Shown here: one piece after another, positions 45,401-60,000 of the stretch
How the letters are laid out: every line of letters starts with the position of its first letter
How positions within the stretch are numbered: position 1 is the stretch's first letter
Source: Burhinus oedicnemus
Lineage: Eukaryota > Chordata > Aves > Charadriiformes > Burhinidae
DNA: 64,000 nt
Direction: 5' to 3'
NCBI GenBank assembly: GCA_008921705.1
Contig: VFFE01007505.1
Coordinates: 7,716-71,715 of the forward strand
Notes under the pieces: generated by a model
Database searches by the model: none
Told to the model about the DNA's origin: nothing
What the model saw: the letters and a program-made list of their open reading frames with translations, nothing else
Made by a program: the position numbers and the translations under genes

Positions 45401-48400
45401 TTTTGTGGTAGGGCTGGAAATTGTACAAGCAGCCACTGGATGGCAATGTTTCACACATAATTCCAGTCACATCAGTTTAATAAGACTTGGAGTGCAGGTG
45501 CTCATCTGATTAAAACTTTCATCCAAATCCTAGTCTAACACTTATTTCAATTCCATGTTTATATCGCTGACAAAAATTGAACTGACAGTTGTATTATGGA
45601 GAGGCTACTGGCTCTGCATAGCTAAGGTCGAAACTTGTTTTCCATTACAAACTCAATCTTGGCCTCACCTCTGAAATTCTCAGTAAAGACCATTCCTCTT
45701 TCACATATTGGGCCCACAATGAGTAGCAAAGAGAGGTGTTTTCTTCACACTTCAGATAAGTTAGGCAAGGTATCCATTTGATTCAGGTCTATGGACACCC
45801 AGGTGTTAAAATATGCTTTAACTTTTTTTTTGCCACAATTTGCAGTGTCTCCTCTGTGAAACTTCCTATGAAATTCAAGACATCACATGCTGGGGCTGAA
45901 AGGCTCACTAGGTAAAATGGGAAGTGAAGTTCCTCCAGCTGAATTCACCCTTCTTTCCTTATGTTTGCCTGCAGTGGAAATTCACCTAACATTTCTGAAC
46001 ATTTTCCGAAAATGAAAATCTAGTGACAAGTAACACAGTGACAGGTGCAGGTATTCGCAGGAAGCAATTTTTTACACTCATCTGTCAGTATTCATGCTGG
46101 GAGCACTCACACCTGGATTCAGCTAGGAAACAAGCACAGTGCAAATCGGGTGACTTGGCTGGCAAATTACAGCTGACCAACATGGCTCAAAAAGAAAATG
46201 CGGAAAGCTTAGAGAACTAAGGTGGCATATCCATCCACTTTTTTCCCCCCTCTCTTTTAAAAGGAAAAATGTTAACACTTTGGGAGACAATATGAAATAA
46301 GAAATTTGAAGAATCCTGATCATTAGAAGTGTTTATTATGAAAACGCAAGACACTAAAAATCACTGATGATATTAGTTACTTTGCTTCGCTTACCAAAAG
46401 CCTCCTTTCTCTCTATACACCTGCTCTTGTTATCTATTGCTGACCAGCACATACCTGGCAGGTATGCCATATGCCAGGCAAGAAAACAGAAAGTCACTGT
46501 TCAAAGAAAATTATTCAGAAATCTTTGTTTCTTGTTTCAGTGCAGGCTTCAGTAGTAATTGTGGGAATCATGCTTACAGTACATTCCTTCCTGTCTGGGC
46601 CAATTTAATATGGTGTTTACTGGGGGAAACCAACTCGTTTGGAGGAGAATTGTCTCTTGAGATATTTCTTCGTGCTGCAGTCATCCAGGAATGGATACAC
46701 CTTCTACTCTGCCGCTGGTTTTGAGCAACAAGCTTTTCATACCTGCCCTGAGAGAATTTGGAATTGCTCTGTATGGGAAAAGTCCAATCTCATTCCTATA
46801 TTGGCACAGCCTTTGAATCCTCTGCTTTACTTCTAAAGATCATAGAGAATGCTCCTAGCAGGTTTTGTATAACAGATAAAAAGGTACATGGAGGACTGAA
46901 AGCCTGGTATTGCTGTGGAAGAGAGCTAAGGTTAGAACTACACCTGAAGATCATTTCCACTTTCAAGCATTCTCAGTTTAGTCTTACAATGTGTTCCCTA
47001 ACTTTGTAATGGCTCTCTCAGAGAATTAAAGTGCTCTTAGCTTTTACTTCTCTGATACTGACAGGCACTCTCATGTTGTACACAAGCTTGTATCTGGGAA
47101 GTACATCACTTCTTTTTCTTTGCTGCTGTGTAGAGCTAAATTCAGAAGGTGAATCTGTGTTTGATCAAGCCATTCCAAACTTTGTACTTCCACCTTTTTT
47201 GATCATAAACAATGACATGCCACAAAAGTACATAAACTGTTATAACACAAAACTGAGGTGTAGCCAGGCAGTAAGGCAGAAAATAAATTAGACAAGACCT
47301 TGGTGAGAAAATGATGTAACCCAGTCCTGGCAGTAGCATAGTGATACCATTTGCATCACTGAAATTCATTAATAAGGCCACCATTTCTCTAAGGAACTAT
47401 TGCTTCAGGTGTTAGTAATCTGAGTGTAAATATTTGTTTTGACAGGACTTTCATCAGTTTGCATATATTTAAGTCAATTATTTAGAAAGGGAAAACTTTT
47501 AAATATAATTATAAGTTTTCATGCAATTCAAGTGGATTGTTAAACCCCTGAACACTCTACTCAAATATATTTTACAGGGTATATCATACAGGAGTTTTTG
47601 TTAACAAGCATCTGTTGACGGCCTAAGAGCTCAGGTTCTTGGCTGATGCAGTAGGTCAGGCATACAGAAAGGGTAAGTCTCAACAGCACTCAACAGCCGT
47701 TTGCATAACCTGCTCAAAATACCCAGAGCCTGACTTTTTTAAGTGTATGATTTTATTGAAATGAGTGAGTTCAAGCCATAGGTCTAAGATACAGCTGCAG
47801 ATCTGGCCCCAGGAATTCATTTTACACATTCTGTATATGGGGAACATGCAAATAGTGACCACCTGTTAACATTTAAGTCTAAATGCCCTGACTAAAATCA
47901 GATGGGGCCTCTTTGGCAGGGACAAGGGAATACTCTCTGCTACTAAAATAACAAAAGATTTAGGTAACTTTTTTTCTTTTTCAAAAACATCAAAGTTTGC
48001 CTCTCTGGCTCAAAATGGAATATTTTATTTTGGGACTTTAAATCAGGACAGACTGCATATCAACACACATGGGTATAAATCACAGTGAGAGTTGTCCTGG
48101 TGTATCCCTTCAAGTATTGAATAGTTCCTGAATTAACTATGCATATGCTTGAAGCTAATCATGCAGATTTAAGTTTTCAGCGTCAAGCTTGTATGTCAAC
48201 ACTGGAGTTCTTTCAGTATGTTGTGGTGGGCTCAGATTAGGCAGATTTCCAAAATATGGTACCTTCAATTTTACATTTTAGCAAACCTCTTACTAAAGTC
48301 GTCAGGACTTTTCCTGAACAAAGAATGTAAGATTTTCCCCACTATTTGTGGTAAGGCAAACAAACTAGTAATTTTCTCCTGTCATCAAAGAATACATTTC

Positions 48401-48900
48401 TAAAATGCCCTCCCTGCAGAAGCACATAATCAGCTCTCAGCAAGAAAATGAAATTAACGAAACGCAGAGAACAATGAAGAACAATACTTCCACAAGTAAA
48501 ACTTGGGGGTGACTTTAGGACAGAAAGAAGGAGGGCACTTAAAATAACATGTCTGGAAAACATTGCTGCTCACTTATGAGAAGCTTTTGGATATGAGCAC
48601 TGTATTTCCTATGGAATTATGTTGGGAAATTAATGTCCCAGTATAAATACTCTAAAAGGCAGTAGTCAGAATTTCTTAGAGGGAAACCTGTAGTACATCA
48701 TCACCAAACACAGAAGTGGTCCAGAAACACTGTGAAACAGTATGTAAAACAAGACTGGAATTTTTCAATGTGGTAACTTTTATTGTGCTATGAAGTCAAT
48801 TAGATGTGAGGGAGATAGACTGATTTGAAAATGCAGTGAAATGATCATATAAATTGTCACTACTAACATTTTTTGCCAACATTAATGACATCAAAGTGAC
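42458..48900. other. Long non-coding stretch
   Basis: No gene or named repeat. A perfect 9-base consensus donor on the minus strand (CAG|GTAAGT) is at 44072-44080. One such match is expected about once in this much sequence, so it is not evidence of an exon. Mixed-GC patch 44690-45075 has frames open on both strands (110 minus, 76 plus) without a family match. CCACTGGATGGCAA at 45433-45446 is a weak CTCF-like site with two mismatches. Confidence 0.55.
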
Positions 48901-51900
48901 TTGAGAGATTGCATTTATTTCCTATTGAATATGACAATATCCTGATACTTTCTCCACATTGGATTTGTCAATTTTCTGTACGCTGGCATGTGTTTAGGGA
49001 TAACAGTTGTCAAATCTAAGAGCTCATCAAATAACGGGAAAAGGAGAAGGAAGGACAAGACTGCATGGGAGGACGTGGAAGACCTAGGATACTGTTTAGT
49101 GCTGTGTGCCTGTAGAGCTGGGTGGCCAGAAGGACTGCCAGGATCGAGACTCAACTTTCCAAGACCTGACAGCTACTCTGTGCCTGAGGCTTTGAGGGAA
49201 ACTTCAAGAAATGTGATAATCAGGGAGCGATTGACCTTCTAGACAAATGTCTTCCTTTGCTTCATCAGCTGTTGGCTCATCAGCTCTGCACAAAGATTAA
49301 GGTTAGAAGACAGTTATCCTCTTTAATGCAGGACTGGGGTTTCCCCTCCAGGCTGCTTTAGGAAAATGGTGCTTTTCTCCTCGAAGTGTGACACCTCTAG
49401 GTGTTAGGGATGTTGATGCCAGTATCTTCTAGAAAGACCTTTTAATGGAAGAGCTGACTGAAGGGAAGTGTCACTGGCAAGTGCCAGCCCAGCCCCCTTG
49501 CTAAGCAGGGGCTGGAAGGCATGAACATGACTCCAGACGTATGGTCCTTCAAAACTGGGCAGCAGCTCCTCCGCTGGCCCCCCTGGCCTGCCCCACACCT
49601 TCATCCAATGCATGATGCCAACCCACCACAAGGCACTCTGTCCCATCCACCACTCAGTGTCAAACTGATGCAGACAGACAAGTGTTTCTGCAGCTTTTCT
49701 TCTCTTTGACCAGAAAGAGGAGACGTGGGCAATGAGAGCATGTCAGAAATATGTCCCTTCTCTGCCTTGTGACACCTGTGAGAGGAACAAAAGGACCACC
49801 TTGCAAGTAGATGGGGAGGACAAAAATCCTTGTGAACAGAGGAGCAAAAGAGGTGGAATGTGAAACCTTGTGCCCGCTGAGGTCAGAGGCAAATCTCCCG
49901 GGAAATCCCATGGGGCCAGTCCTTCTGCACCAAGAACAGGAGGCAGAGAGAGCCAGAAACTTGAAAGTGTTCACAAGGAAGCTGGCTTTTTGTTTTCTTA
50001 GTTGCACTGCAAATTAAACTCGGAAAATATCAAATATTTTATGCCTTGGCAGAAGCTTGTTTTTCCCCAGGGGAAAGAAAAAAGAGAAGGATTCCTTAGA
50101 AAACTTTTAAAATGGAGAGGATGTTTTTTGGTTTTGTAAGCCAAAGACCAAATGTCTTGAAGGCTGAAAGGGAATATTTTTGGATTTGGTTATTTTGTCA
50201 GCAGCAACCATGTGTTTTACTAGGAAAAAAAAGACTTCACAGTTATTTTATGCACCTTCATTTCCTAGCAAAATGTTTTCATCCATTTCTTTTCAAATCT
50301 TTGCAACAATCTCCATTAAACTTTGCTTTATTTCGCTGTTTCCTGCTTTTTATTATTTTGGTCCACACACGACTTTGCAAAATGGACCTACAGAAATATT
50401 TTTTTGCAGAGAACCTCTGTCAGGTTTATAAAGAGAAGGTGGTTCAAGCAGTTTCTCTCAAAAGTGTCACAGAATAAAATACTAAATGGTTGTGTCCCCT
50501 CTCTCACTGCTGCTCTCCTGCTTATATCTGTGATTTTGGATTTGCATCCAGTTTTCAGAGTAGACAAGATTTCTGGTTGCTATCTTATTTTGCTATAGTA
50601 TATCTCCAGCAGTGGCATAATCTCTGGCTGTGATACCACTTAGCAGCTCATATTTTTTAAAGCAATCCCTTAAATTTTAATCCAATAAATGGCTTCTCTT
50701 AAACACCCCGTGGAACTGTACTGTTTCTTAGCTTTGTTTGACAACATCTTGAAAAAAACGTTAGCTGTAAATCTATAAAGAAAGCCTAATTTCCACCTTA
50801 ATATATGGGAGAGACTTGAAGAAGGTAACCATTGCAGAGATCGATTCTGCAGCCTCAGCAACTTTGAAAGTAAGTAGGAGGTTTAAAATCACCAGCTTCA
50901 GCATTTTCAGAATCTAAAAAATTGTCATGAAAGTGAAAAACATCTTTCAGTCTGGAACTACAGGGAACAGCATCTGCTACATTATGACTTATGAACGATG
51001 ATAAGAGAAGAAAGAACAAGCAAAGAGGTTCATACATTTAGGAAGGCTTTATTCTGGACCATATTTCTCCTATGAAAGAAGGGAAAATTACTATATCATG
51101 TCCAAGAAATGTGTTTGTTATAATAGACCTAGTTATTTTCGTAACAGAAGAGTCAGTATTTTGTTTTTTCTTAAACCAAAGAGGATACACTCTTTGGAGA
51201 ACCTAGTGTTAGACATACTCAGTGTACACAATCACAGCCTGGTTGTGGATGCTTAAGTGGCAATGGTCTTTGAATTGATGCCCTGGGAGAACCAGAGGAT
51301 AGTGCTCCAGTGCCTCCTGAAAGCTCTACCAGCAGGAATTTCGATCTTTTGGTTCTATTTTTCTTTTCTGTAAGGTGCCACATGCCTGTTGTGCTGCATA
51401 AACAAACAAAACACCTTCACTGATACAAACAGTGAGAGGTAAAAATGCATGTTGATAACATTGAAATGCTAGAATAATTTTTCTTTTGTATTACCAGCTT
51501 AACCTGTCTGAGGAGTGGTCTGAGGCAAAGCATTGAGAGGCAAAAGCTTCTTCTGATTAGTCCTACTCTGTGTAAGGAATTTGCATCTTGGTTCTTGATA
51601 GCAATTCAATCTTTTTGTACAAAGTTGTGCTGATGATAGATTTGCCAACAGGTCCGTTGAAGCCACTGGGGATTGCCTGGATAACTCTCTAGGGCAGCTC
51701 TGGTAATTGTACTTGTGGAGTTATGGGATTGTTAGGGAGATATAATTTAAAAAACAAGGTTATTCTAGGCAGGAAAAAGACAATCTTTTTCAGTGAGTCC
51801 AGATCTCTAGTATATCTTGCTTTTCCTATGTTTCTGAGTTTTCCATTCAAACTACACTGTTTATTGCCACCATTGCTTTTAGTGTTTGCTTAATTTGAAT

Positions 51901-54900
51901 GCTGAAAACTGAAAAGGGGGATTAGTGGGTGTCTTATTGCCCCACTAAAATGTTGCCTTTATATCAGCTTGTCTGGAGTTTGGTGGGTCTGGGGAAGGTT
52001 GATCATCACACCTTTGCACTTCCTGTTAGCAGTTCTGTAAGAGCCTCACAGGAGAGGGAAATGGTTTTAAGGTATTTCTCATGAGAAAATTAAGATAACT
52101 GTGACTATAGTCACAGCTAAGGCGCTCCAAAGGCGGTTCACTCCTCAGACCAGCATGTGGTCGGTGCTGGCTTTGCAGGACAGCCCTTTGATGCCTGTAA
52201 TTAATAACCCTCTTTTCCAGCAAAATGTTGGAGTGACATTCACCCATCAACACCGGAGTGAGGATAGGTGAAAACTACCTATACACAGCACCTTCTCCTT
52301 TGAGCAACTTTTTTGTTTGTTTGTTTTGTTCTGTTTTCTTCATTCAAAGCTACCAGCTGAAAGACAGCCATCCACTCTGGAGCCTGTTGGATTGCTTTGC
52401 CAGGGGACACTCTTGTTTGCATAATGGGACCAGCTGGTCATGGCAGGTTATGTGATGCCGGCAGCTGCCTCTTTTCAAACAGCTTTAGTGGCTCCTAGCC
52501 CCTGCCAATTGCAAGGTTGAGACACAGGGTCCTTTGGGAGCCGAGTCTTTATTAAGCAACATGGAGAAACCCTGTTGTTTTAAAAATTTGAAGCAAATTA
52601 GAAGGGTGATTGACTACTTCATGGCTAGCTCTACCAATGTTTCTGTTAATCTAGAGAAAGATCAGTGAACAAAAGGGAGTAAGTGGGGTCTACTTTTCCT
52701 ATGTTTTTAATAATTAAGAATTTTTTCCTGAAATCTTTTCTGCATTGGACTAGCTCACAAAGAGGTGTAGCAAACATTTACTACTTTCCAGCCTGGTGTT
52801 AATTATGTAAGTCCCATGCATTGTTTCTGCTCTCTGATTGAGTGACTTAGGTAATCAGCCATCTCAATGAAAATTATAACAATCAAGCTTAAATGTGGGG
52901 GTTTTTTTTCTGAATATCTCAGAATTCAAAGGTGAAAGTCGATGTTTTGAACATCAGTAGAAGTGAAGCTTGACTGCATGAATATTTGCTGACAGCAAAG
53001 ATGTCAGATTGGCAAATCATATGAATCAAATTTGGGTTTGCTTGTTATTATTGTTAATAATAACTAGTTGTGTGACAGTATTACTTAATACTCTTCCAGT
53101 GTTCAAAATATAGTGAAAGCATACAACAATGTGATAGTCTGAACTTCAAAGAAGTTACAATATAAGCATAAAACACAGGAGGGTTACTGGCTTTGGAACA
53201 AATGTTTGCAGAATTTCCCTCTTTTCTCCCTGTCTTCTGTCTCACACAAAAATACTCTTTTCCCAATTATAAGAACTACTATGAAAAAATTGATTTAATG
53301 TTACCACTATATATTCTCCAAGATAGGGCTGCATAAAGCTTTTAGTTTCTCTAACTTCTGCAAGTACTTTTTTTTAGATAGAAGAGAAGAATCAAATCAC
53401 ACTGATCACATTTCTGTGATGTCAAAAGATTCAGTTATATTTCTGATATGCTTCTATAATTCATTCTGCAGAGGGATCTGCTGCAAAAAAATGTCCTCTC
53501 TCTTAGAACAAGCATGGAAATCTATCATCTCTAATAGTGGGTTTGGTACTTTATATAGCTAATAGGGTTAGGTAAATATCCTTAAAACTTTTCTATGTAT
53601 ATTACAACTTTATAATTCAATTCTTTAGACTCTGTTTACAACTTTCGAGACGGAATAATCATTCAAACTTGAAACTTCAGCCACTGAACTTTCTGGCAAG
53701 GTTGCGTATTGAAAGCTCATATTTTAAGTCAATTTTCATAAAGTGACTAATAAATTCATAAGTAAAAAAAATACCGGATTTAAAAAATGTGAGCTTTAAA
53801 AGTAGAAATACTAGTCTAAAAATTATAATATGTAATCAGGGCATAAAAACATGCCAAGAAAACTATGTGTCCAATCCAAAGTTAGAAGATGACATTTCAA
53901 ACAGTGAGTCCCTTCTATGGGTTACTCAAGCATGAACTGCAGACACAGAATTATTTTTGAGGAGGTATTTAATATGGTGTTTGAAATAATGCATACATTT
54001 GATAAATACATAGTCAAATAGTGACAAGGGAAAAAATTGTATGTATATTCTCCTCTTGCAAGAATTGTTTGGCACTAGGAGGTGGGATCAGCCTGAGAAT
54101 TACCAGCAAAGTCAAAGAAAGCTTCAAGAGCCTTCACTAGCAGTGGCTAGCAAAATGCACACTCCTACATTACCTGATGTGGTTGCAGTACCCTCCATTT
54201 AAGCCAGGGTTGTTTCCATCCATGCAAGGATCAGTTTAAATTATTTTAAAATTTTATTTTTTATTTTTTAGCTAGTAGTTGAAGACTCTTACAACACAGG
54301 CATGCACTAACTGCAATGTTAGAAAAGAGTGAAGTTCATAACCCCTAGCAAGATTACAGTCATGAACCATATGAAATCAGAGTGAGAAGAGACAGATGAT
54401 ACAGAGCCTGGTCAAAAGCCAAAGGAAATCAATGGCAGATTATCTGCAGGCTTCAGTGTGGTGAGATTGAAACCAGGACATCTAATCTCAAGTCTGATCC
54501 TCACTTTGTCTGTGAATTTGGGCAAGTTATTTCTACTTTATAGCCTTTGTTTCTTTCTGGAATGGTTGTGAGGCTTCAGTTAGTGTTTCAGAAGAGTGTC
54601 AAAACCTTAAATGAAAATATGAACAATTCCAGAAATATGAACCAATACCAACAACACAAAAATATGGGCTTTTTATCTTAATTGAAAGCAAGTGGCAGCA
54701 AGATGATGATATGTATAAAGCATACTACAAATGCACTTAAACTTCCGACTTGCAGATTCAATTAGAAAGAGAGATATTGCAGGAGTATTGATGAAATATG
54801 TGAGACTACGGAAGAAAAGCAATAAAACAATGAAGCCACCTAAATGCCTGCCACATGAAAACTTTCCCCCATATCCACAGCAAACCCACAGGTACTGAAT

Positions 54901-55678
54901 ATATTGCCAAAACAAAAGCAGAAGCGTATTTCAAAGCAAGCAGGTGCTTGCAAAAATAAAACCATTCAGGGAATCTCAATGAATAATAATATGACTACTT
55001 ATCACTTACATAATGAAGGAAACATTTTTGCCAAGGGCTAGTGCAACTTAGCAAAATTGTAACTGAAGAAAAAGAAGCATTGTCAACATGCATATCAAAA
55101 GGTTATTGGATTTCATTTTAGGATATTAAAAAATTCCCTTTCTGAGTCTGAATCATCCATATTTCTGGCTTCACAAGAGTGCTCTACTAGCAGCTAATTA
55201 ATCCTTCCTGTTGTTCAAATATATATATAGAACTACACCTTTTTGCATAATTTTAGCCTTACCATTTTTGCAAATGAGGAATCATTTACGCAGATGAATT
55301 AAGGTAAAAGGACATTTTCATTGAATTGGGATGATTCTTAAAATGGTATTTTACAATTGTACTGATATTGGGCAAAGCATTGCTCTGCACTTAGAGAAAA
55401 TTTTGTGTTATCCAGTACTGATCTCATATCCTGAAATGATAATTTTCTTTTAAGTTTTTCTATATTCCTGAACCGTCTCTTTTCAGGCATGTTTTTGGGT
55501 GCTCTCACTGTCTTTTATTTGCTACACACAAAAGATTCTTGGACCAGTAAGCACATTTTTCACAAGTGTATTTTTGCTAAGTATTTCCATGGAGGCAAAA
55601 GTACATGTCCTTTTGTCCACTAACTGCAGTACTGTAAAAATTCAAAGCTATTTTTATACAGATCAGTTCTCCCCATAT
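48901..55678. other. Long non-coding stretch
   Basis: AT-rich overall, with slightly GC-richer patches at 48990-49250 and 49400-50010. Open frames reach 115 codons (49660-50007 minus) and 121 codons (50112-50477 plus, in a T-rich stretch). None shows a domain I recognise. No RNA gene or named repeat. Confidence 0.5.
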
Positions 55679-55755
55679 ATTAATAATTGATATTTAAAGA
55701 ATTAATTAAAAATTAATTTTAAAAATAAAATTTTTATATATATATATATAAAAGG
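55679..55755. repeat. Extreme AT block with (TA)n
   Basis: Almost pure A/T for about 75 bases, containing nested short palindromes such as AAAATTAATTTT and an alternating TA run at 55735-55750. This kind of sequence unwinds easily and is typical of matrix-attachment candidates, though function is inference. Confidence 0.65.
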
Positions 55756-56811
55756 TATAATGGGAGATAGGTCTGTAAAGCTATACTGATGTGAGCTAAA
55801 GCCACTGTGGTACTTTACTAACATTCTCTGACAGCCACATAACAAAAAGTATATACAACAGTAACATTTAGTTTTTTAAAAGGGTGGAATTCTCTGTATG
55901 TTAATGAACTCCTGAAAAATGTAACTGATTTATTTGAATTTCACATGAAGAGAGGCTGGTTTATCCGTGATAATGTTGTATCACCCAAAAGGATCCCATC
56001 TGACAGCTGTTGAATAGCATATGTGAAAGATGGGATGTGGGAGCAGTCAAGTCCATTATAACCTATATTGATGCCCCCCTTTGGCAATTTTACTATAGAA
56101 ATCAAGACTTAGTGCGCCTGAAAATAATTACCTTCTCCTCACTAGAGATAGTCCTTCTGTACTGGGATAATGCTATGTGGACAATGGCTACGGGACTGCT
56201 TTTGTCATGCTCCTCATGCAATCTGTATTTGACTGACAAACAAAGAATTTCAAGGGCAAAAGTTCAGGTTTTTACAAGTGCTAGATGTAAACCCACAAGG
56301 TAAAATCCTCTTCTCATACGTGTCAAGATACTCTGTTCTCCCTCATGTGTGAGCCATCTCAGAAGGTGGGTAGCAGAGAATAATGACTGTGAGAGCAGTG
56401 ATGTGGCTTTGAGATGAGACTTTTGCTGTGAGAACACTCAGTTCATTTAAACAGAAAAGGACTCATTATCCTGCCGTCTGTGACAAAACTTTAAAGGCTA
56501 ATTTCATTTTGGTCCTTTTGTCTGCCTGTGGAAAACTAACCGTTCTAATTCCTGTTTGCTCTCATTTGCCTGAACAGGGTAATTTCAGGCTCTCCATTTC
56601 CTGATTTTAACAACAATTAGACCTTTGGGCATTGCTGAAGCGGCTTGGATTTTTACAGCTAAACCTTCATACCTGAAGGGCTGCGGAAGCCTACAAAAAT
56701 AAAAACTGTCCAACATCTTCCCCTGTGTGTGGGGTTGCTTAGCTTACTGCTGTAGCAACACTCCCTGCCCTGATGCACATGTTCTAGATCTGCCTTTTCT
56801 CCTTCTGAAAG
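55756..56811. other. Non-coding spacer
   Basis: AT-rich sequence with a 97-codon plus frame (56010-56303) of no recognisable content. Confidence 0.5.
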
Positions 56812-57058
56812 GACGGGGTGTGAGACGAGTCGGTCAGGAAAACGTAGGACTCAGAAGCCCAGTACAGGATCGGGAGTCGCCTGCAGGCACACTCAGGCCA
56901 GGCTTTCTGCCTCCCCTGCGCTCTGTAAACCTTCTCCAATACTCTACAGCAAACTTCAGTAGAAAGAGCAGAAGCCTCAGAAGCTACTCGTTGCCCCAGA
57001 AAAGGAGCGGGTGCATCAGCACTGCCTTTCATTTTTCCAAAAAAAAGGAGTGTGTCAG
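56812..57058 (+). other. Exon-like block with good splice signals
   Basis: Acceptor-like CTGCCTTTTCTCCTTCTGAAAG precedes position 56812 and a strong donor CAG|GTGAGA lies at 57056-57064. One frame stays open from 56727 through the whole block and stops at the TGA formed inside the donor (57060-57062), so splicing would remove that stop. CpG content is raised compared with the flanks (GACGGGG, GACGAGTCGGTC, GATCGGGAGTCGCC). The deduced peptide is basic and serine-rich near its end (SRKSRSLRSYSLPQKRSG), with no family I recognise. Minus strand frames are also open (101 codons), which weakens the coding case. A lncRNA exon or a conserved regulatory element is equally possible. Confidence 0.3.
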
Positions 57059-57064
57059 GTGAGA

Positions 57065-60000
57065 ATGTCTCAATGGTCCTGAAAGACATCTGTCCCCAGC
57101 GGTACCAAGGGAAGTGAAAAATAAAATACGTCGTGTTTTATATCTGCCACTTTGTCTCGCCCTGATTTCAGACTGACACACGCCCCTGATCTTTTCAAAT
57201 GCTGAAATATTTTGGTAATCTCATCTGGCTCCCAATAGACACAACTGCACGTCTTAGCAGGCAGACTCGGGACTGAGCAACCAAAGACGGTGAACAGAGC
57301 TCTCACTGGGGAGAGGTGTGGGCGTTAGAGCTGATATCATGTTCTTGCTGGGGTGTGGGAGTGAGATCAGGTACAAGTTATGCTAGCTTAGAATCTCTGG
57401 CCTCAAGTCATATTCACTAGGGTCATATTTTTGGAAATGCTTAGCACCTGTCACTGGGACCTGGTTTTTAGATGTGCTTCCAGTTGAGCACTGAAATAAG
57501 CAGGTAAATTTCAAAAAAGCTCAAACTCTTGGGCTGAATTCTTCTGAAATTGTGGCTGCGTTTGTGGGTGGTGAGTATTTGCAGATCTTGCTCTGAGAGC
57601 TTTTGAAAAATGACTCTGACTCTTGCTGTAGAATAAGAATTACAGCTGAGTTTCATTTTTGCACATCTAAGGAACAGTACAGGCAGGTGCTGCCTGAAAT
57701 CTTTCCTTTCTCATCCTATCGATGTCTTGACTCAAAAGTAATATGAAAGTTGGTCTACCCGTGGCTTATTTCATCCATTAAAGCAAGCCAGATCTAAGAT
57801 GGTCTGCTCGGATAGGATCTGAAATGTTAGCTCAAAGCCTCTTGGGAACTTATATGCCATTTTTAGCCTGTTCTGTAAACACATGCATGAGAAGGCTCCT
57901 GGAGGACTAACTTGTTAGCTGCACATGAATTGTCATTTTGGTCTTGTCTGGGTCAATAAAAAACTTCTGAGAGATCTACTAATAGGCTGCAAAACCTGTT
58001 AGTGGAAGATAGTAATTCTGGAGTGTCCCCTCTGGGTACTCTTCTGGTTCCTGGAACGAAGGGAATCGTTCACACAGGAAGATATTAACAAAAATGAGAG
58101 ACCAATAAATGCACCTGTCATTGTTCAGCAACAGCTAAAATTAATTCACAAATCCAAACAATCTGCAGAAAACTGAACACAATTATATAAGAAATTAAGT
58201 TATACAGTTGCCATGACCTTTAATCAATCATTCCAGCTGTTAATGTTAATTTTGTGATCTGAAAATCATAGTTCTATTTGCATTTTAATGGCTGTTAAAT
58301 GAGAGTCATCAGGAAGAAATAGTAGCAGCTTGGCCTTTTGATACCAAGTTCTTCCTTCCTAATGTGATTTGGAAGATTTGGAATTCCTGTTCACAAGGGG
58401 GTTTGTTTCAAACTGCAGCAGGCATAGGGAGCCAATTTTGCAGAGGGAAAACAGGCAATTCAAAGCAAATCCCTTTTTAATCCAACTGTAGCAGCAAACA
58501 GATCATAAAAAAAACAGGTAAAAGCTATAATGGCAACTTCATTACCCTCATACTAACAAAAACTCTGGTGTCTTTTAAAACCCTTTTCACAGATACATGC
58601 TACTTCAATATTTTTTCCATCAGCGGCGTCTTTGTACTTAACTAACAGAAATTTTTGTCAAATGGAAAATGAAATAAACCCCAGCAAATACAATAAACCC
58701 ACTAAATAACCAGGAATTTTAGGTTTAGTTCAGTTAGTTTATTTTGTATTTACTTGGCCGAAGTGTTGCATACAGGACTGTCTTGTAACATAACTACTAC
58801 TCATTGGCTTATTTTGCAGATAATGACGTTAGTGGTATCGCATTAGATGAAAACTCTGATAAATCAGATTCCCACTCTGGAATAACTGTGAACTTGTTGA
58901 TTGCTTTAATTTTTAATAAGATCTAAATGTCTGCCAGCCTCTTATGTTAGTATTTTCCATTTTAACATTAATACATTTTCTTATTAATAGAAAGACCTTC
59001 ATTGTTACATGAAAATTTATTTGTATGCAAAGTGCATAAATCTGATTAAAATGTGATGTTCTGCTTAAATCTTCATCTAAATCTCCTAGGATACAGTCCC
59101 CAGGTGAATCTTCTTTGGTTAAAAAAGGAGGTCTTGGAACTACATGTTCAGAAAGGAAAGCAGTGAGCTGCAGACAGATTTCAGCAATTGGAAAGCAGAG
59201 TCAGTATTAACAATGAAAGAAGAAAATGGTTTAGCTCTATCCAAAGTCCTTTTTATTTAAAACAGGTAAATTGTAAGAGGAAGAAAGTTTCAGCAGATGT
59301 TTTCAGGCTGGGTTTCATAAAGGATTGAATAGCAATAGGAAAGAGGAACATTGATAAATGCCCTGCTTTTTATCACACAAGTAGGACTTCTGTCCATAAA
59401 GGCAGTCTAATTTGAATGCATTGAACAGCACACCCTCTTCTTTCCCCAAGCAGAGAACCTTTGCATTTTCTGCTTCTACATTACTTCTACAAATAAAACG
59501 TGTACAGGTGGTATGCATGCTAATGGGGCTGATCTCTGAAGTCAGAGCAGTGACTGATGCGGGAAACTGTCGCAGGGCAGAAGGACTCCCATCCTTACTG
59601 TGATAAGCCCTGCCCTGGGTTCTTATGCAGACATACTGTTGCCCTTCAAGCTTCCCATTTTAAAAGTTAACCAGGAAACAAGGCAGCTACTAGCTTTGGC
59701 TCAAACACAAACCAAAAGCAACAGTTTCAGGATGCCAATATTTTGGTTTTGATGGACTTCAGGAAATTTGCTGCCTTAGAAACCCAAGGATTTTTCTGTC
59801 TGGCCAGTAATGTTCCAATCTGTAGTACGGCTTTGTACAAAGTCAGTGCAGTCATGTGTGCCTGCGTGTGTGCATGCGTGTAAATGTAAGTAAGGGGCAG
59901 TATGCTGTGCATTAATGGTGATAGAGATCCCTAGTCTGAAATTCTGGCTCCACAGAATTCAGTGAGAGCTTTGCTGCCAGTTTTGGTGGAACCAGACACC

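Noticed and set aside
45433..45446. Second CTCF-like site
   Set aside because: Two mismatches to the core make it too weak to list as a site.
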